Part shown: positions 25,018 to 35,962 of the stretch, one piece after another
Layout of the letters: the number at the start of each line of letters is the position of its first letter
Position numbering within the stretch: position 1 is the stretch's first letter
From: Bryum argenteum
Lineage: Eukaryota > Streptophyta > Bryopsida > Bryales > Bryaceae
Length of the DNA: 64,000 nt
Direction of reading: 5' to 3'
Assembly: GCA_037043015.1 (NCBI GenBank)
Contig: CM073326.1
Location: 19,104,345-19,168,344 of the forward strand
Made by a program: the position numbers and the translations under genes
Notes under the pieces: model-generated
Database searches by the model: none
Told to the model about the DNA's origin: nothing
The model's input: only the letters and a program-made list of their open reading frames with translations

Positions 25018-28000
25018 ATGGGGCGGCGTGGAGGAGGAGGAGGAGGAGGTGGAGGTCGTGGTCGTGGCGGAGGAGGACGCAGTAGCCGTGGAGGAGGAGG
25101 TGGGGGTGGTCGCGGTGGTGCGGTAGCAGGAAGGGGACGGGGCAAGGGCCCGAGATTGGATTCGCGCTTGCTTCGCGAGCTCAACGGTGGCCGGGCGAAG
25201 AAGAAAGATAATTCTGACGACGAGGATACTCTCGCCAAAGATTTCTACGAGTACGAAGAAGGTGTTGCACAGGAAGAGTCCGGAAAGAATCGCCGCTATG
25301 ACGATGTCGAGCCCGCCGAATACGAGCTTCCCTCGGATTTTGAGGTTTGACCTTAAACCTTAAACCCTAAACCCTAAACCCCTCGCATCTGTTCTTTCAG
25401 CAATTCCCTTATTGTGGAGTACGAGCTTGAGAGTCGTTGGAAACCTGGTTGATTGTTTTTTGGTGTAGGATGAGGAGATTGACGAAGATGCTGCAATGGG
25501 AGAAGATGATGTCGAATTGAAAGCATCTGTTAAAGACTACGATGGATCTGACCTGGACTCAGACGAAGGTGACCTGGAGTCGGACGAGGAAGGTGACGAA
25601 GAAGAAGACGAGGAAGAGGAAGAGGAGGAGGAAGAGGAAGATGACGATGAAAAGCATCAGCAGATGCTTGAGGCTGTCACTGGAAAACCTCAGCAATCAC
25701 GAAGTGGTAAGCAGAGTCACGTTATCCCGAGGTTCAGAGTTTAGGGTTTAAGGTTTCTCACTGTCTATGGTAGTCGCACTGAGAAGCGAGAGCTCGAAAA
25801 ACTGGTATCGATAAATGTCGGCACCTGCAAGAGAAATCTGAAGTGTCCAGGTAGTCAAAATTCGAATTTAGGGTTCTGCATTCTTGGAATAATGACTTGC
25901 TTGTGTTTGTCGCAATAGATGGTGGTGCTAGGGAACGGAAGAAGCAAGTTGTGCAAGAGGCGTACACGGAATCAGGGTTCAACGTGAATCAAAATGCTTC
26001 AGCGATTAGTACGCAAGATCTTTTGGGAATGGTTCAGGGGACGTCGGGAATTCAGCCTTTACGGAAGCGCATGCAGCCGGTGCTGAATGCGGACTTGGCT
26101 ACCAGTGCTCCGTTGCCGAAGGTCATACAGGAGAGAGTTGATCGCAAAGCAGGGTATGAGAAAAGCAAAGAAGAGGTAGCGAAGTGGCAGCCTCTCGTGA
26201 AGCAGAATCGCGAAGCTCCGTCTTTGACTTTCAATGAGAGGGAACCCTTGCCAACATCCACCGTCGCTGCTCTGGCTGATAAACACAAGCCTATGACTGA
26301 TATGGAGAAAGAGGTTGCTGCAATTCTGCAGCAGAGTAACTTGGTTGTTGCCGCTGATATTGAAGCTGCTGAGGCTCTTGAGCTCAATAAGGTCATAAAT
26401 TTCTTTCTTTGCTCACACTTTCCCCAGGTTTTAAGGTCTAAGGTTATTGGCTGTGCTCATTGTCATGTTTGAACTCGAAATATTGTCATTTCATGGTTGA
26501 CTGAGCTCAAGGTGGCTGCTGTTATCTGAGTTGCTCATTTTGCTATGATGTTCAGCTAAGCGTAGAGGAGGTCAGGGAAAGACAGCAGCGGCTCTCGAAG
26601 ATGCGCAGTTTATTATTTCAGCATGAGGCAAAATCGAAGCGCGTTGCTAAGATCAAGTCGAAGACCTTTCGCCGGCTCGATAAAAGTAAGAAGATGCGAG
26701 ATTTTATGGAGACTGATGAGGAGGCTGTGAAAGAGGCAGCGTTGAAGCAAGAAGAGAAGCGAGCCGAGGTTCGCTCTTTTCTTTCTCATTGAAAAGAACC
26801 AGTTGCCTGCATTAGTGGATGAAGTTTGCTGAGTTTGGGGTTTTGTGTATTGCAGGAGCGCATGACTCTGAAGCACAAAAATACATCACGTTGGGCTAAG
26901 CGAATATTAAAACGGGGCTTAAAGGCTCATGAGGATGGTACCCGAGATGCTATTATGGAGCAGCTTCGTGCTCACAGCATGTTGACTAAGAAGATCCAGA
27001 ATGCTAACTCTAGTGATAGTGAAGCAACCAGCAGCAGCGATGAGGAGGATGAAAACGAGGAGGATGGTGAAGGGGGTAAGGGTCGGTCGAAGTTATTATC
27101 TGATGCTAAGGCAGCCACTTTTGAAGCCTTGCAGTTTGATGAGGAGGCCGACGTTCCTAAGACTGGTCTCTTCGCTCTTCCTTTCATGGTAAGCAACGCT
27201 ACTTTCGGAACTGCATTTCCATTCATAAAAAACCCCAGAGACAATTAGGAACCCGTAGATGTTGTTGCAGGATGGGGTTGGTTGGGCTAATCTTTACCTT
27301 TATTTTGTTCACAATTTTCCTCTTGCAGGCTCGTGCCATGGAGAAGAAGAGGAACGAAGCTCGCGAGGAGGCACTGGCCATTCTTGAGCAGCTAGAGCAA
27401 GCTGAAGCAGACGAGGATGGAGAGGGTGGAGCTCATGAGGATAGGGAAACTGAAAATGGGGAAGCTGGACACTCTGGGAGGCTTGCTTTTGGAGAGCTTG
27501 CTGTTGCATCCCAAGGCCAGAATAAAAAACGGTCCAGACCGAAGAAGCATGATCACGACGACTATTCAGATATAGAATTTGAAGTTGATGCGGAAGATGA
27601 TGACGACGACGACAACGTAGAATCTGATGAAGATACGAAGAAAGGCAAGTTTCAAGTTCAGCAAGCAAAGAAGGCATCCCCGAAATCAAAATCCAAAAAG
27701 GTACATATCCAATTAGATATCTGATTTTATTCTGAAGGGTTCAAACGGAGAATTTCTACACTTGTCTACAGATCTGCTAGCCAGGAATATGGGCAATTTC
27801 TTTCACATGTTGAGCGTGTCTACTTCAATAAACTGGAGATTAACATATCTCGTTCTCTCCATGGCAGAGCTCGTTAGAAGGGAACTCCAATGTAGATCAA
27901 GTCGATTCAAGCAATGCGACGGATGTTACCGAAGAACCTGCAGGTAAACAGAAGAAGAAAAAGAACAAGAAGAACAAGAAAAAGGCGAAGAAAATCGGAG

Positions 28001-29224
28001 AGGAAAAGGAAAAGAAATCTGAGAGCAATCCGCCAGCTGCAGATGGTGAACTGGAAGATGGTGAGGGCCAGCAAACAACGACCACCACTGGGGTTATCGA
28101 AGTCTCAGTTTTTAACAAGAAGACCGGATTTAAACCCGCAGTCACGAACATTAGCACTCCGGCAATCCTTGACAAGATCGTTGAAAACAGCACTCCGGCA
28201 AGCCTTGACGAGATCGTTGAAAAGAAAGCTACAGCATTCCTGGACCTTGATGACGATGACGATGCCGATCCTGGACTCGAGCTGGTGGCCAAGCCTGCAA
28301 CGCAAGAAGAGCTGATTCGGCAAGCCTTTGCAGGAGACGATGTAGAAGCGGACTTTCAGGAGACAAAGAACCGGGCTTTGGATGAAGAGATAGCTAAAGT
28401 TGAAGAGGCGACGGTGTTGCCGGGGTGGGGAAATTGGACCCATTCTCAGAAGAAGAAAGAACAGCCCGGGTGGAAGGAGCAGCTTGAGAAGAAGAGACGA
28501 GAGGAGGCTATGAAGAAACGAAAGGATGCGAATTTGAAGTTTGTTGTCATCTCAGAAAAAACTGATAAGAAGGTGCGTTTGCTTGATGTTGTTGATAGTC
28601 ATGTATTTGATGTTGATCTATTTTAGACACGTGCTGTTTGCTTAGTTATTGACTTCTTTACTCTTTCGTCTCCAGTCTGCTAAGTATCATACGACCAAGA
28701 TCCCCTTCCCAATGAAGACTCCGGAAGTTTTTGAGCAATCCCTGCGAATGCCAATTGGTCGTGAATACAATGGAGAGAAAGTATTCCGCGATATGATCCG
28801 TCCTGCGGTAAGCTTCCATCTCTTTTTCATTGGTTTTTCTAGATACTTGCAGTACTGAATCTAGCAGTCGCCGCGTTCAATACTGTGATTTGGGTTGTAG
28901 GAAGTTGTAGTAATAACGCTGTGATGATTTTGGTTGCTCTTAAGGACGTATATGAATTCAATATTTAAGAATATGTAATTTCGTACTTGGACGGTTGTTA
29001 CACGAGATAAACAGGACTGTTGTCTTGGGCAAGGTTAGTTTTCTCCTTTTTCTCGTCACTAAGCTCTTTCTACTGTGGGTATCGTACAGGAGCTGAAATC
29101 TGCGGGAGTGATAATCGACCCAATCAAGTTTGATAAATCTGTGAAGAGACCAGCTGATACTCCGAAGACGGAGAATGTGAAGAGGAGACGAGTGAAGCCC
29201 GGCAAGGGCAAGGGAGAGAGGTGA
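25018..29224 (+). CDS. UTP14: UTP14, small-subunit processome (U3 snoRNP) protein
   Basis: Nucleolar factor of 18S rRNA processing; in yeast it binds and activates the DEAH helicase Dhr1 to release U3 snoRNA. Nine exons: 25018-25344, 25469-25706, 25919-26391, 26556-26768, 26856-27188, 27329-27700, 27868-28572, 28676-28807 and 29090-29224, total 2928 nt, 975 aa, all phases closing. Order: a Gly/Arg-rich tail (residues 2-45), an acidic stretch (about 110-185), the Utp14 core with KVIQERVDRKAGYEKSKEEV near 256 and KQNREAP, then KSKTFRRL and RWAKRILKRG, a basic/acidic low-complexity middle, LPGWGNW near 837 (hallmark LPGWGxW), and a basic C-terminus ending KPGKGKGER. It is longer than the human protein because of the low-complexity parts. 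The RGG-type N-terminus is unusual for this family. Introns 1 and 2 carry telo-box words. Confidence 0.95.
25350..25380. promoter_or_regulatory. Telo-box cluster in UTP14 intron 1
   Basis: Two CTTAAAC/CCTTAAAC words followed by AACCCTAAACCCTAAACC directly after the first donor. AAACCCTAA telo-boxes are known near plant ribosome-biogenesis and translation genes. More TTTAGGGTT words lie at 25739-25752 and 25866-25874 in intron 2. Confidence 0.65.
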
Positions 29225-30300
29225 TACAGAGAATCTTCGAGGCTTCAGAACTGGCCCCATTTTATTTATTGCTTTGCTCGTCATCAATGGGGCAATCGTC
29301 TTACGAGCTTAAAGATCAATCAACATGTTGTATACTAGAAGATGATGAAGCAATTAATCTCAGTCTCAGTGGTGGAGGTACAGACAGCGTGCTGTTACAG
29401 TTTTCCCACCACTCCTGTAGTCCTGCAGATTTCTGGAACTTTCTGCACTCTGAAGCAATTCATTAGAGGCAGTGGGTGCCGTTACTTAAGATATCTATCT
29501 GTAGGACCTTGTGTAGAACCAGTACGTAGTTTACGTGAGAAAATTTGGCACTAAATTGATTGTTGTTGCCGAAGTTCTGCAAACTCTTCCACTGGATATA
29601 TATATGAGGTTTTGAAAAATCTTTCAAGTATCTAATAGGTATCTTTTCAGGATCTTAATGTTCGTAACATTCGTATTTTCATCGTGGATATATATCGTGA
29701 ATAACGTTACAATATCGGGATGAAATTGAAGCCTATGTGCAACAATCAGTAGCAACTACTACTTCATCAATGTCTGGTTCACACTTGCAATATCAGGTAC
29801 TATTGTAGAGGTGTCCCATGCTTATGTGGCAATGGTGGTCGGTGCTTACTTAGCGAATGTGAGAGGTGCTTAAGTACCAAATTATGAGTGTTAATGTGCC
29901 TGGTGCTGACATAGCGAAAGTGCCTGGTGCTGACATAGCGAAAGTGCCTGGTGCTGACATAGCGAAAGTGCCTGGTGCTTATGAAGCGAAAGCGCTCAAC
30001 TGATTCTTAACTGCACAAAATTCTAGTAAACAAGATGCATGGCAAGGGGGTGGGTTTGTATCAATATGGAGATGTTTGAAAACAACATCATCTAACTAAA
30101 ATTAAAGACATAAGTTCTAGTAAAGATGGAGATGTTTAAAAACAACATTATTTAACTAGAATTAAAGACATAAGTTCTAGTAAAGATGTTGAGTCTATCT
30201 CTGAATCTACACAAACAAATAGTACTTTCCAACACCCTAAATGTAATCACCCATTTTGGTAAATCTGTAAATCCATTTCTTGTCCTTATCATCATTGGTC
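29225..30300. repeat. UTP14 3' flank with two tandem repeats
   Basis: After the UTP14 stop there is no supported gene. Four 24-bp tandem units (GTGCCTGGTGCTGACATAGC plus GAAA, the last one varied) lie at 29896-29991, with degenerate relatives at 29815-29890. A 60-bp direct duplication follows at about 30065-30186 (ATTAAAGACATAAGTTCTAG in each copy). Confidence 0.85.
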
Positions 30301-31184
30301 TTAGAGCATCCGCACCGTGTAGCAACTGATTGGACACGCTACCCAGGGTTTTGAGGGCTCCTGGAATTATGCGCGGCTTGCTACAGCTCCAGTCCCCCAC
30401 CGTTTGGGATAAAGTCAAGCTGGGAAGTGAGGTGGCACATTGACTACTGCTGGGATGGTGAGAGTGCCAGGGAGGGACGACCTGTGTGGCACTTTAATTG
30501 CTGCACAGACTAGGAGGCGTTTTGGAGAGTGCGAGGATTGCAGAGGGCCATTTTGGCCCATTTGTTGCTTGCTTCTCACAATTTCTAATTGCTCACTCCT
30601 TCAATGAATGGCATCAACGCCTTCTAGCCCCAAGGTCAATGTATTTGGAGGATGTTGACGAGGATGATTTCATGGTTAATTGGGTAGTGTATAGCAGAAG
30701 ATTCAAGTTCTGAACAGTCTGAACCTAGTTAACTTCGTGGTGATACTGATCTCCTTGATAGCATGTTGCTACAGTTTGACTATTTGTGACCTTGCGCCTG
30801 TCTACCGCCTCTTGCCTCCCTTCGCAGCCGCGGTGCACCTCGCGTATTTCCATCATCGAAGGCTCCTCCAAATTCTGATGCAGCTCCATCGAACTCCCTC
30901 ACCTGACGATTACCCACCGACACCACTCTCGTATGACCGGCCATTGTGGCGCAAAAAACTCTAAACGTATCAAAGAGGCAAAATCAACTTGCAAATTTGT
31001 ATTAAATGGAGCAAAAACGGGGCACGCGAAAAAAAGTGCGGGTACAACAAACTACCGAGTGGACATCCGTTTTTTCCGAGCCCGCAATTTTGGTGTATGC
31101 AGGTTCCAGTGGGGGCGTTTGGAGGCCGGGCCCGCAATACACCCTTCTAGCCCTGCTTTCGGAGCAAGGGTGCGGATGCTCTTA
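30301..31184. mobile_element. PIF/Harbinger-like non-autonomous element, 878 bp
   Basis: Terminal inverted repeats GAGCATCCGCACC (30304-30316) and GGTGCGGATGCTC (31169-31181), flanked by TTA on both sides (30301-30303, 31182-31184), the 3-bp TTA target duplication of PIF/Harbinger. The interior holds a 71-codon frame at 30498-30713 with an acidic EDVDEDDF patch. I cannot tie it to a transposase, so the element is best called non-autonomous. Confidence 0.88.
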
Positions 31185-31388
31185 GCTGCACAATTTAATT
31201 TACCTTTACGGTGTATTTCTCAGTATCACCAACATCTTGACCTAATTAGACAGTAGTAATGGAAGATGCGATTTCAATCAACGAAGTGAAAAAGCCCCAA
31301 CCTCATCCAACTGAGATTGGAAGCCAAGTACACAAAAGGTAGGCACACTCAATTCTGACCACTTCATGCAAGAGTGTTCAACGTGCCC

Positions 31389-31788
31389 TAAGGTAGAGTG
31401 TCCTAAAAGCGCCACAGGACCCCAAAAGCGATCTGTCCTCATTTGTAGATTGTGAAGATACAAATGTACCTCATTTGTATATAGCGCATTTGGGTCAAAT
31501 CTTACTTAGCACTTTGGAATTTTGTATAAAATTCACAAATGCGAATTACATGTTGCAAATTTTTGCAATCCTCCCGAAAACCTATTTCGAGGTCCGGAAT
31601 GACCTTTATAAACTACCAGATGATGGTGAGTGGTACCTTTGGGTGTTAGCCTGGGGACCTAGAGGTTGGCGGTTCGACTCCGGTCGCCGTAAAATCTCAA
31701 CTCTTCCGGATGGAAACCCCGGCGATGGATTGCCTCGAAGCAATTTGTCAGCTTTGCCGCGAGTTGCAGAAAGCAATTCGTGTGTTAT

Positions 31789-31830
<42 letters not shown>

Positions 31831-31923
31831 ATTTCGAATGTGGTCATAATTTTATTTTGAATTTACTAGTGCTAAAAATAGGTCAGATCTCTTAAGGTGG
31901 CGCTTTTAGGACACTCTGCCTTA
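31389..31923. mobile_element. Tc1/mariner-like MITE, second copy, carrying a SINE
   Basis: Same ends and interior as 7869-8156, bounded by TA (31389-31390 and 31922-31923). One TIR mismatch is present (CTCTGCC against CTCTACC). The interior is interrupted at 31591 by a SINE, which accounts for nearly all of the extra length of about 247 bp. Confidence 0.9.
31577..31837 (+). mobile_element. tRNA-derived SINE with poly(A) tail, nested in the MITE
   Basis: Body about 31591-31827 with A38 at 31790-31827. CCTATTTCGA is repeated at 31581-31590 and 31828-31837, extended by A's to up to 14 bp. A-box-like TAGCCTGGGG is at 31647-31656 and a perfect B box GGTTCGACTCC at 31671-31681. The empty site is preserved in the MITE at 7869-8156, where CCCGAAAACCTATTTCGAAT is uninterrupted. 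The long pure A run suggests recent insertion. It differs from the pyrimidine-tailed SINEs elsewhere in the window. Confidence 0.93.
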
Positions 31924-32522
31924 CTTGTGTCATAATCTTAGAATAAGTGAATTTCTCATAGGTAGTCATGATGGAAGATGTTTGAGTACAAGTCACAAGT
32001 ACCCAGCCAAGTGGTTGGAATAGAGAATTCCGATCTTTGAGATGAGCTGCAATCTGTCTCCGCTGCAAAATTCCAAATTTCTCATGATTGTGGGAAATAG
32101 CCGCAAAAAAAGACACTGCTCCAGTCCACACCTAAACAGTTATTTCAATCACAAATGCTACCATTTCAAAAAATGACGGCAATGAATTCGAATAGCAGAG
32201 GCAAGAATGGTATTATAAAAAGTGGGGCACACCACCAGGCGCAACAATTTTACGTCACTTTCTTTCAGGGTGCCAACAGGTAGATTACATGGTTACAATG
32301 ACCTGAGTGATGATAATGATATACACGTACATCTTTTGTACTTCGCTCGACAACGACAACTCGCTTTCTCTCTCTTTGTGCCCAGCTACCAATACCTGCT
32401 GTCTAATCAGTTCACTTCATTTCAATGCGAAAGAATCAGAAGGATGTTTGACAAAATTTCCACTAAAGAGATCCACGCCACCTTCGTTTACTCAGTTGAT
32501 AGTATTCAGATGATGGTCCGGT
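31924..32522. other. Downstream region of the desaturase gene
   Basis: Follows the MITE and lies 3' of the minus-strand desaturase. Part is probably its 3' UTR. No other gene or repeat is seen. Confidence 0.5.
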
Positions 32523-34437
32523 TTAAGATGTCGATGGGAAAGCCAGCTTCTCCATTTGATCCTTTCTCGGTAGCTTCACTTTCGTTGCCAATCCTACTGC
32601 CTCCAAGCCTCGAATCACCCACCATGTAGGGTCTAATTGCCACCACTCCAATCCGTGACGAGCTGAGTACTCAAATGCGTGGTGATTATTGTGCCAGCCC
32701 TCGCCAAATGCAAGCAATGCTACCCACCTGCAAACAATTCATACACTTAAATTAGCAAGAAATAAAGTAAGTAAAGTGAATGGTTGCGTATCCTTCGAAT
32801 TACTCAACCAGTTGCTTTTGAACGCGACTGCCATCTAAAATGGACTATTTCCTCTCATATTGGACTTTTCATATCTACTTCTATAACGTTCCACTTATAC
32901 ACGGGTAGAATTTGAAGACTTCAGGAGGTATGCTGCTTACCAATTATTTCTCGATAAGTCGCCAGTGTTCCATGACTGTGAACCCCATACGTGAGACGCA
33001 GAGTTTACGAACCACGTGATGTGGTATACCCATACAGTCCTAACAGCCTGCAATTTCACCCAAAAATCAGAAACCGAGAACCCTAGAAGCACTTTGAAAG
33101 AAAAAGAACAGAAAAGCAAAGGGTACTGAGTGGTTACCATGCCCCAGACGATGTAAGGAAATCCTCCTATGGCATACAACGCTGCGGCCATCAGCATTGG
33201 ATGAATCGGATACGTCTTCTGAATGAAGTTGTAGAAAGGATCCTTCTCCATGTCGGACACGTTGTTGCGAGCACCCACCTGCACAGATGAAATACAGCAT
33301 CTGTAAATGCACTCACCCCTTTAGACACATCAATAGAATTGCTCAAAAAGTTGAAATCAAGTAGGTTATCGTTGTCTACAGAAGAACCAATGGACTACTC
33401 ACTCTTTCTTGCGTCTTGCTATCGTCCAACAACCATCCCATGTGACTGTGCCAGAAACCCTCGTAAGGAGTGTGAGGATCATTCTCGGTGTCACAATGCT
33501 GATGGTGATAACGATGAGCGCTCACCCATTCTGTAGGATCACCCTGCACAACACGGTACCACGATTCCAGAACAGTCAGCGAATTGCGAAACCAAAACTA
33601 ACAATTGAAGAACTCACAGTTTTCAAGCACATCATTCCATGATAGCTCATTTCAGACTAGCTCCCAAAAGAGATGTAAAAGTACGTTGACACAATCGAGA
33701 TTCACTCGATTGATAATGCACTCTGACAAGAAATCCTAAAGCAAAAGCATCGCTGTCACTCAATCGATGTTTTTTTGCAGTAGGTTTTGATTGAATTGGC
33801 GAAAGTCAGAATAGGATGTGCTTTTGGTGAAAGGATCAAAGAAGCACATTCTCAATACCTGAACAGCTTGGACGCCGCAGTAAGCGAAGGTGTACTCCAG
33901 CCACTTCGGAACCTTGAAGCTCTTGTGAGACAAGTGGCGGTGATAAGACAAAGTGATGCCCAACATGCCAGTGATGACATACAATCCCATGAAGACGCCA
34001 AAGGCGTTCCAGGAGAATGTAGCAGGGGCGAACAAGCAGAGGCCGTGCATGAAAATCATAAATCCCGCATACGTCAAATCTTTCGACGTCCACTGCCTGT
34101 TCTTGAAGTAGTTTCTTCGTCTCTTGACCACCACATCCGACAACCATATCTTCGATGGCGGCGCCACCATGCCCTCATCTCCTTCCAATTGCCGTGGTGC
34201 GCCTTCCAACACACAGGAAACTCGGGATACAGCAGTTAAACTAAGCCCCAACCCCTTCACCGAGGCGCCCAACAATTCCCTCCTCGGGAACGCCACCGTA
34301 GAGGAACCCACATTGGATACCCGGGGGGCAAAACCGCAGGAAATGACGCTGCGGCGACATTGTTGCAAGGAAGGCCTTGTCAATGAGAGCGCCTGCAAAT
34401 TGTGCGACATTGCAGCCGCGGTCGCCGATGACGCCAT
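32523..34437 (-). CDS. Plastid-type acyl desaturase (delta-9/ADS/FAD5-like)
   Basis: Membrane di-iron desaturase introducing a double bond into fatty-acyl chains. Exons 34437-33859, 33543-33403, 33278-33138, 33047-32941 and 32727-32523; 1173 nt, 390 aa, all phases close. The first about 75 residues are Ser/Ala/Arg-rich with few acids, like a chloroplast transit peptide (MASSATAAAMSHNLQALS). The three histidine boxes are HRHLSH (166-171), HRYHH (203-207) and HNNHH (335-339), with hydrophobic spans between. Box spacing fits the acyl-CoA desaturase-like family of plants (ADS, FAD5), not the soluble stearoyl-ACP type. Substrate and double-bond position cannot be read. The frame is open upstream of the ATG at 34437, but that part (from 34734) is unlike transit sequence, so 34437 is preferred. 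Confidence 0.93.
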
Positions 34438-35314
34438 TCCCAATGCAGCGGGGGTCAGAGAACGAATTTGATAATACAGCAATGTGGCGACTGTGGCTCG
34501 GGGTTGCGAGATAATGAGGTGGGGCTCTGCAACAGCAGCAGCAGCACACCCAACGAGCAATCTGGTGCTCTGTTGAGACTGTGCATGTAAAGAGAAGGAG
34601 TCTCTGCGCGTGGACTTGGATAGGGGCGAGTGAGGACGACGGGTAGCGATGCTGATGTCTGGGTTGCTGGTCGTCCCCCGGGTATCAGCTGGGTGTTTTG
34701 TGGTTGTGACGACAGAGCGGTGACACGCATGCACGACAACTCGCGACGGGTATTACGCGGGTATCGATCGGAGTCGGTGGCTGTGTCGGCTCCGGGTCGG
34801 TTTTGGCCGGGGCGGTTACCTATCTTTGTGGGCGGTTACCATGGTGCCATGTGGCAAGGTATTAGTTCGTCAGGTGATATTTGTTGGCACCATGTACCCA
34901 CTTGGCACATGTCATCTCCACTATTTAATTTTGGTCATATCCAAATTCTCAAAAATCCTATACGATGCGAAGTTGTGATCAGTGTTGTGCAAGGGTATCA
35001 TGAATCTAGACCTAATCTAGATTTGAGGTATCCATATTCCCAACACGAACGTCACAAATCTAGTACCTTCCTTCCTTTTTTTAATGGTTAGATGATATCC
35101 TCTTATTAGTGTTTGTGATGTCAAATTTAGATATAGGGACCCTTGCCTAGCTTGGATGGTTTACACATGGAGGATATGTTGGGTTTGTCACGTGGACAAG
35201 AGTTTTTGTAATGATTGTGCCCTTTGAATTATGCTTTCATGCCCATGATTTATTCACTTTCCATTTTACAAGTGTGGTTTAATGAAATCCCATTTTCTAT
35301 TGCAGTGTGCATAA
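34438..35314. promoter_or_regulatory. Desaturase leader and promoter region
   Basis: Two GGCGGTTACC words lie exactly 20 bp apart (34811-34820 and 34831-34840), about 375-400 bp upstream of the desaturase ATG. Next to them are GGTGCCATGTGGCA and TTGGCACCATGTAC, which form an imperfect inverted pair (34853-34899). The rest, 34900-35314, is plain AT-rich sequence. Confidence 0.4.
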
Positions 35315-35847
35315 GAGCATAGCCACCCGTTATACGTTGTAGGCATCTATTGCGGGTCTACTTTCAAGAAGGGCCACTGCGCATGCACATAACGCAACAT
35401 GAAAGTAGGGCCACTGCTCATGCACATAATGCAACATGGCTTTTGTGCTCACTCAGAATCCCCCTATAACCCGCTCTCCTGGCATGCACAGAAAACCTCC
35501 TTGCAAGCTTCTCTTCTTGCTTTTGACAACTCTCATGCACGAAGAACCTCCTTGCAAGCCAATCTTCTTGCTTTTGACAACGTCACAACACGGTTTGGCG
35601 AATGAAGTTGCAAGCAACAAGAGCTTCCCAAGATGGACCTACGGGAACAACATAGCTATGAAATCGAAAGCTACAAGAAACACAAGGGAAATCAATGCAA
35701 GTAGTGGTGGAGAACGCAAGAGGAGAACTTGTGCTTCGTGAGAGAATGAGTGAGATTGCGAATTGTTCACAGGACTCTTGATTTCCAATAGTGCTCAAAT
35801 TGTGTTATTTTTCAAGGCCAAAACTGCGAGCATGAGTGGCGATGCTC
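35315..35847. mobile_element. Candidate Harbinger-like MITE with imperfect ends
   Basis: Ends GAGCATAGCCACCCG (35315) and, in reverse complement, GAGCATCGCCACTCA (35847) resemble each other and share the GAGCAT start of the 30304 element. There are internal direct duplications: GCCACTGCGCATGCACATAA/GCCACTGCTCATGCACATAA and CTTCTTGCTTTTGACAAC twice. The flanking triplets (TAA left, TTG right) do not match, so either the insertion is old or the call is wrong. Confidence 0.5.
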
Positions 35848-35873
35848 TTGACAATTCATAACACCGAAAAAAA

Positions 35874-35960
35874 CAATTGGTTCATTACAGTATCTTGGGC
35901 GCTCCTACTACAGTACTGTACTGAACCAAAAGAAATTAAAAGCGCCCAGGATACAATTGG
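35874..35960. repeat. Short inverted repeat with flanking CAATTGGT
   Basis: TATCTTGGGCGCT (35891-35903) pairs with AGCGCCCAGGATA (35941-35953) with one mismatch. CAATTGGT lies on both sides (35874-35881, 35955-35962). It could be a tiny MITE with an 8-bp target duplication or a chance hairpin. Confidence 0.4.
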
Positions 35961-35962
35961 TC

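Noticed and set aside
24951-25238. Minus-strand Pro/Arg-rich ORF
   Set aside because: Antisense of the Gly/Arg-rich first exon of UTP14.
31640-31700. Possible tRNA gene (A and B boxes)
   Set aside because: No acceptor-stem pairing or anticodon arm; it is the head of a SINE with target duplication and poly(A).
31475-31895. Plus-strand ORFs with poly-Lys
   Set aside because: They read through the SINE and its poly(A) tail.
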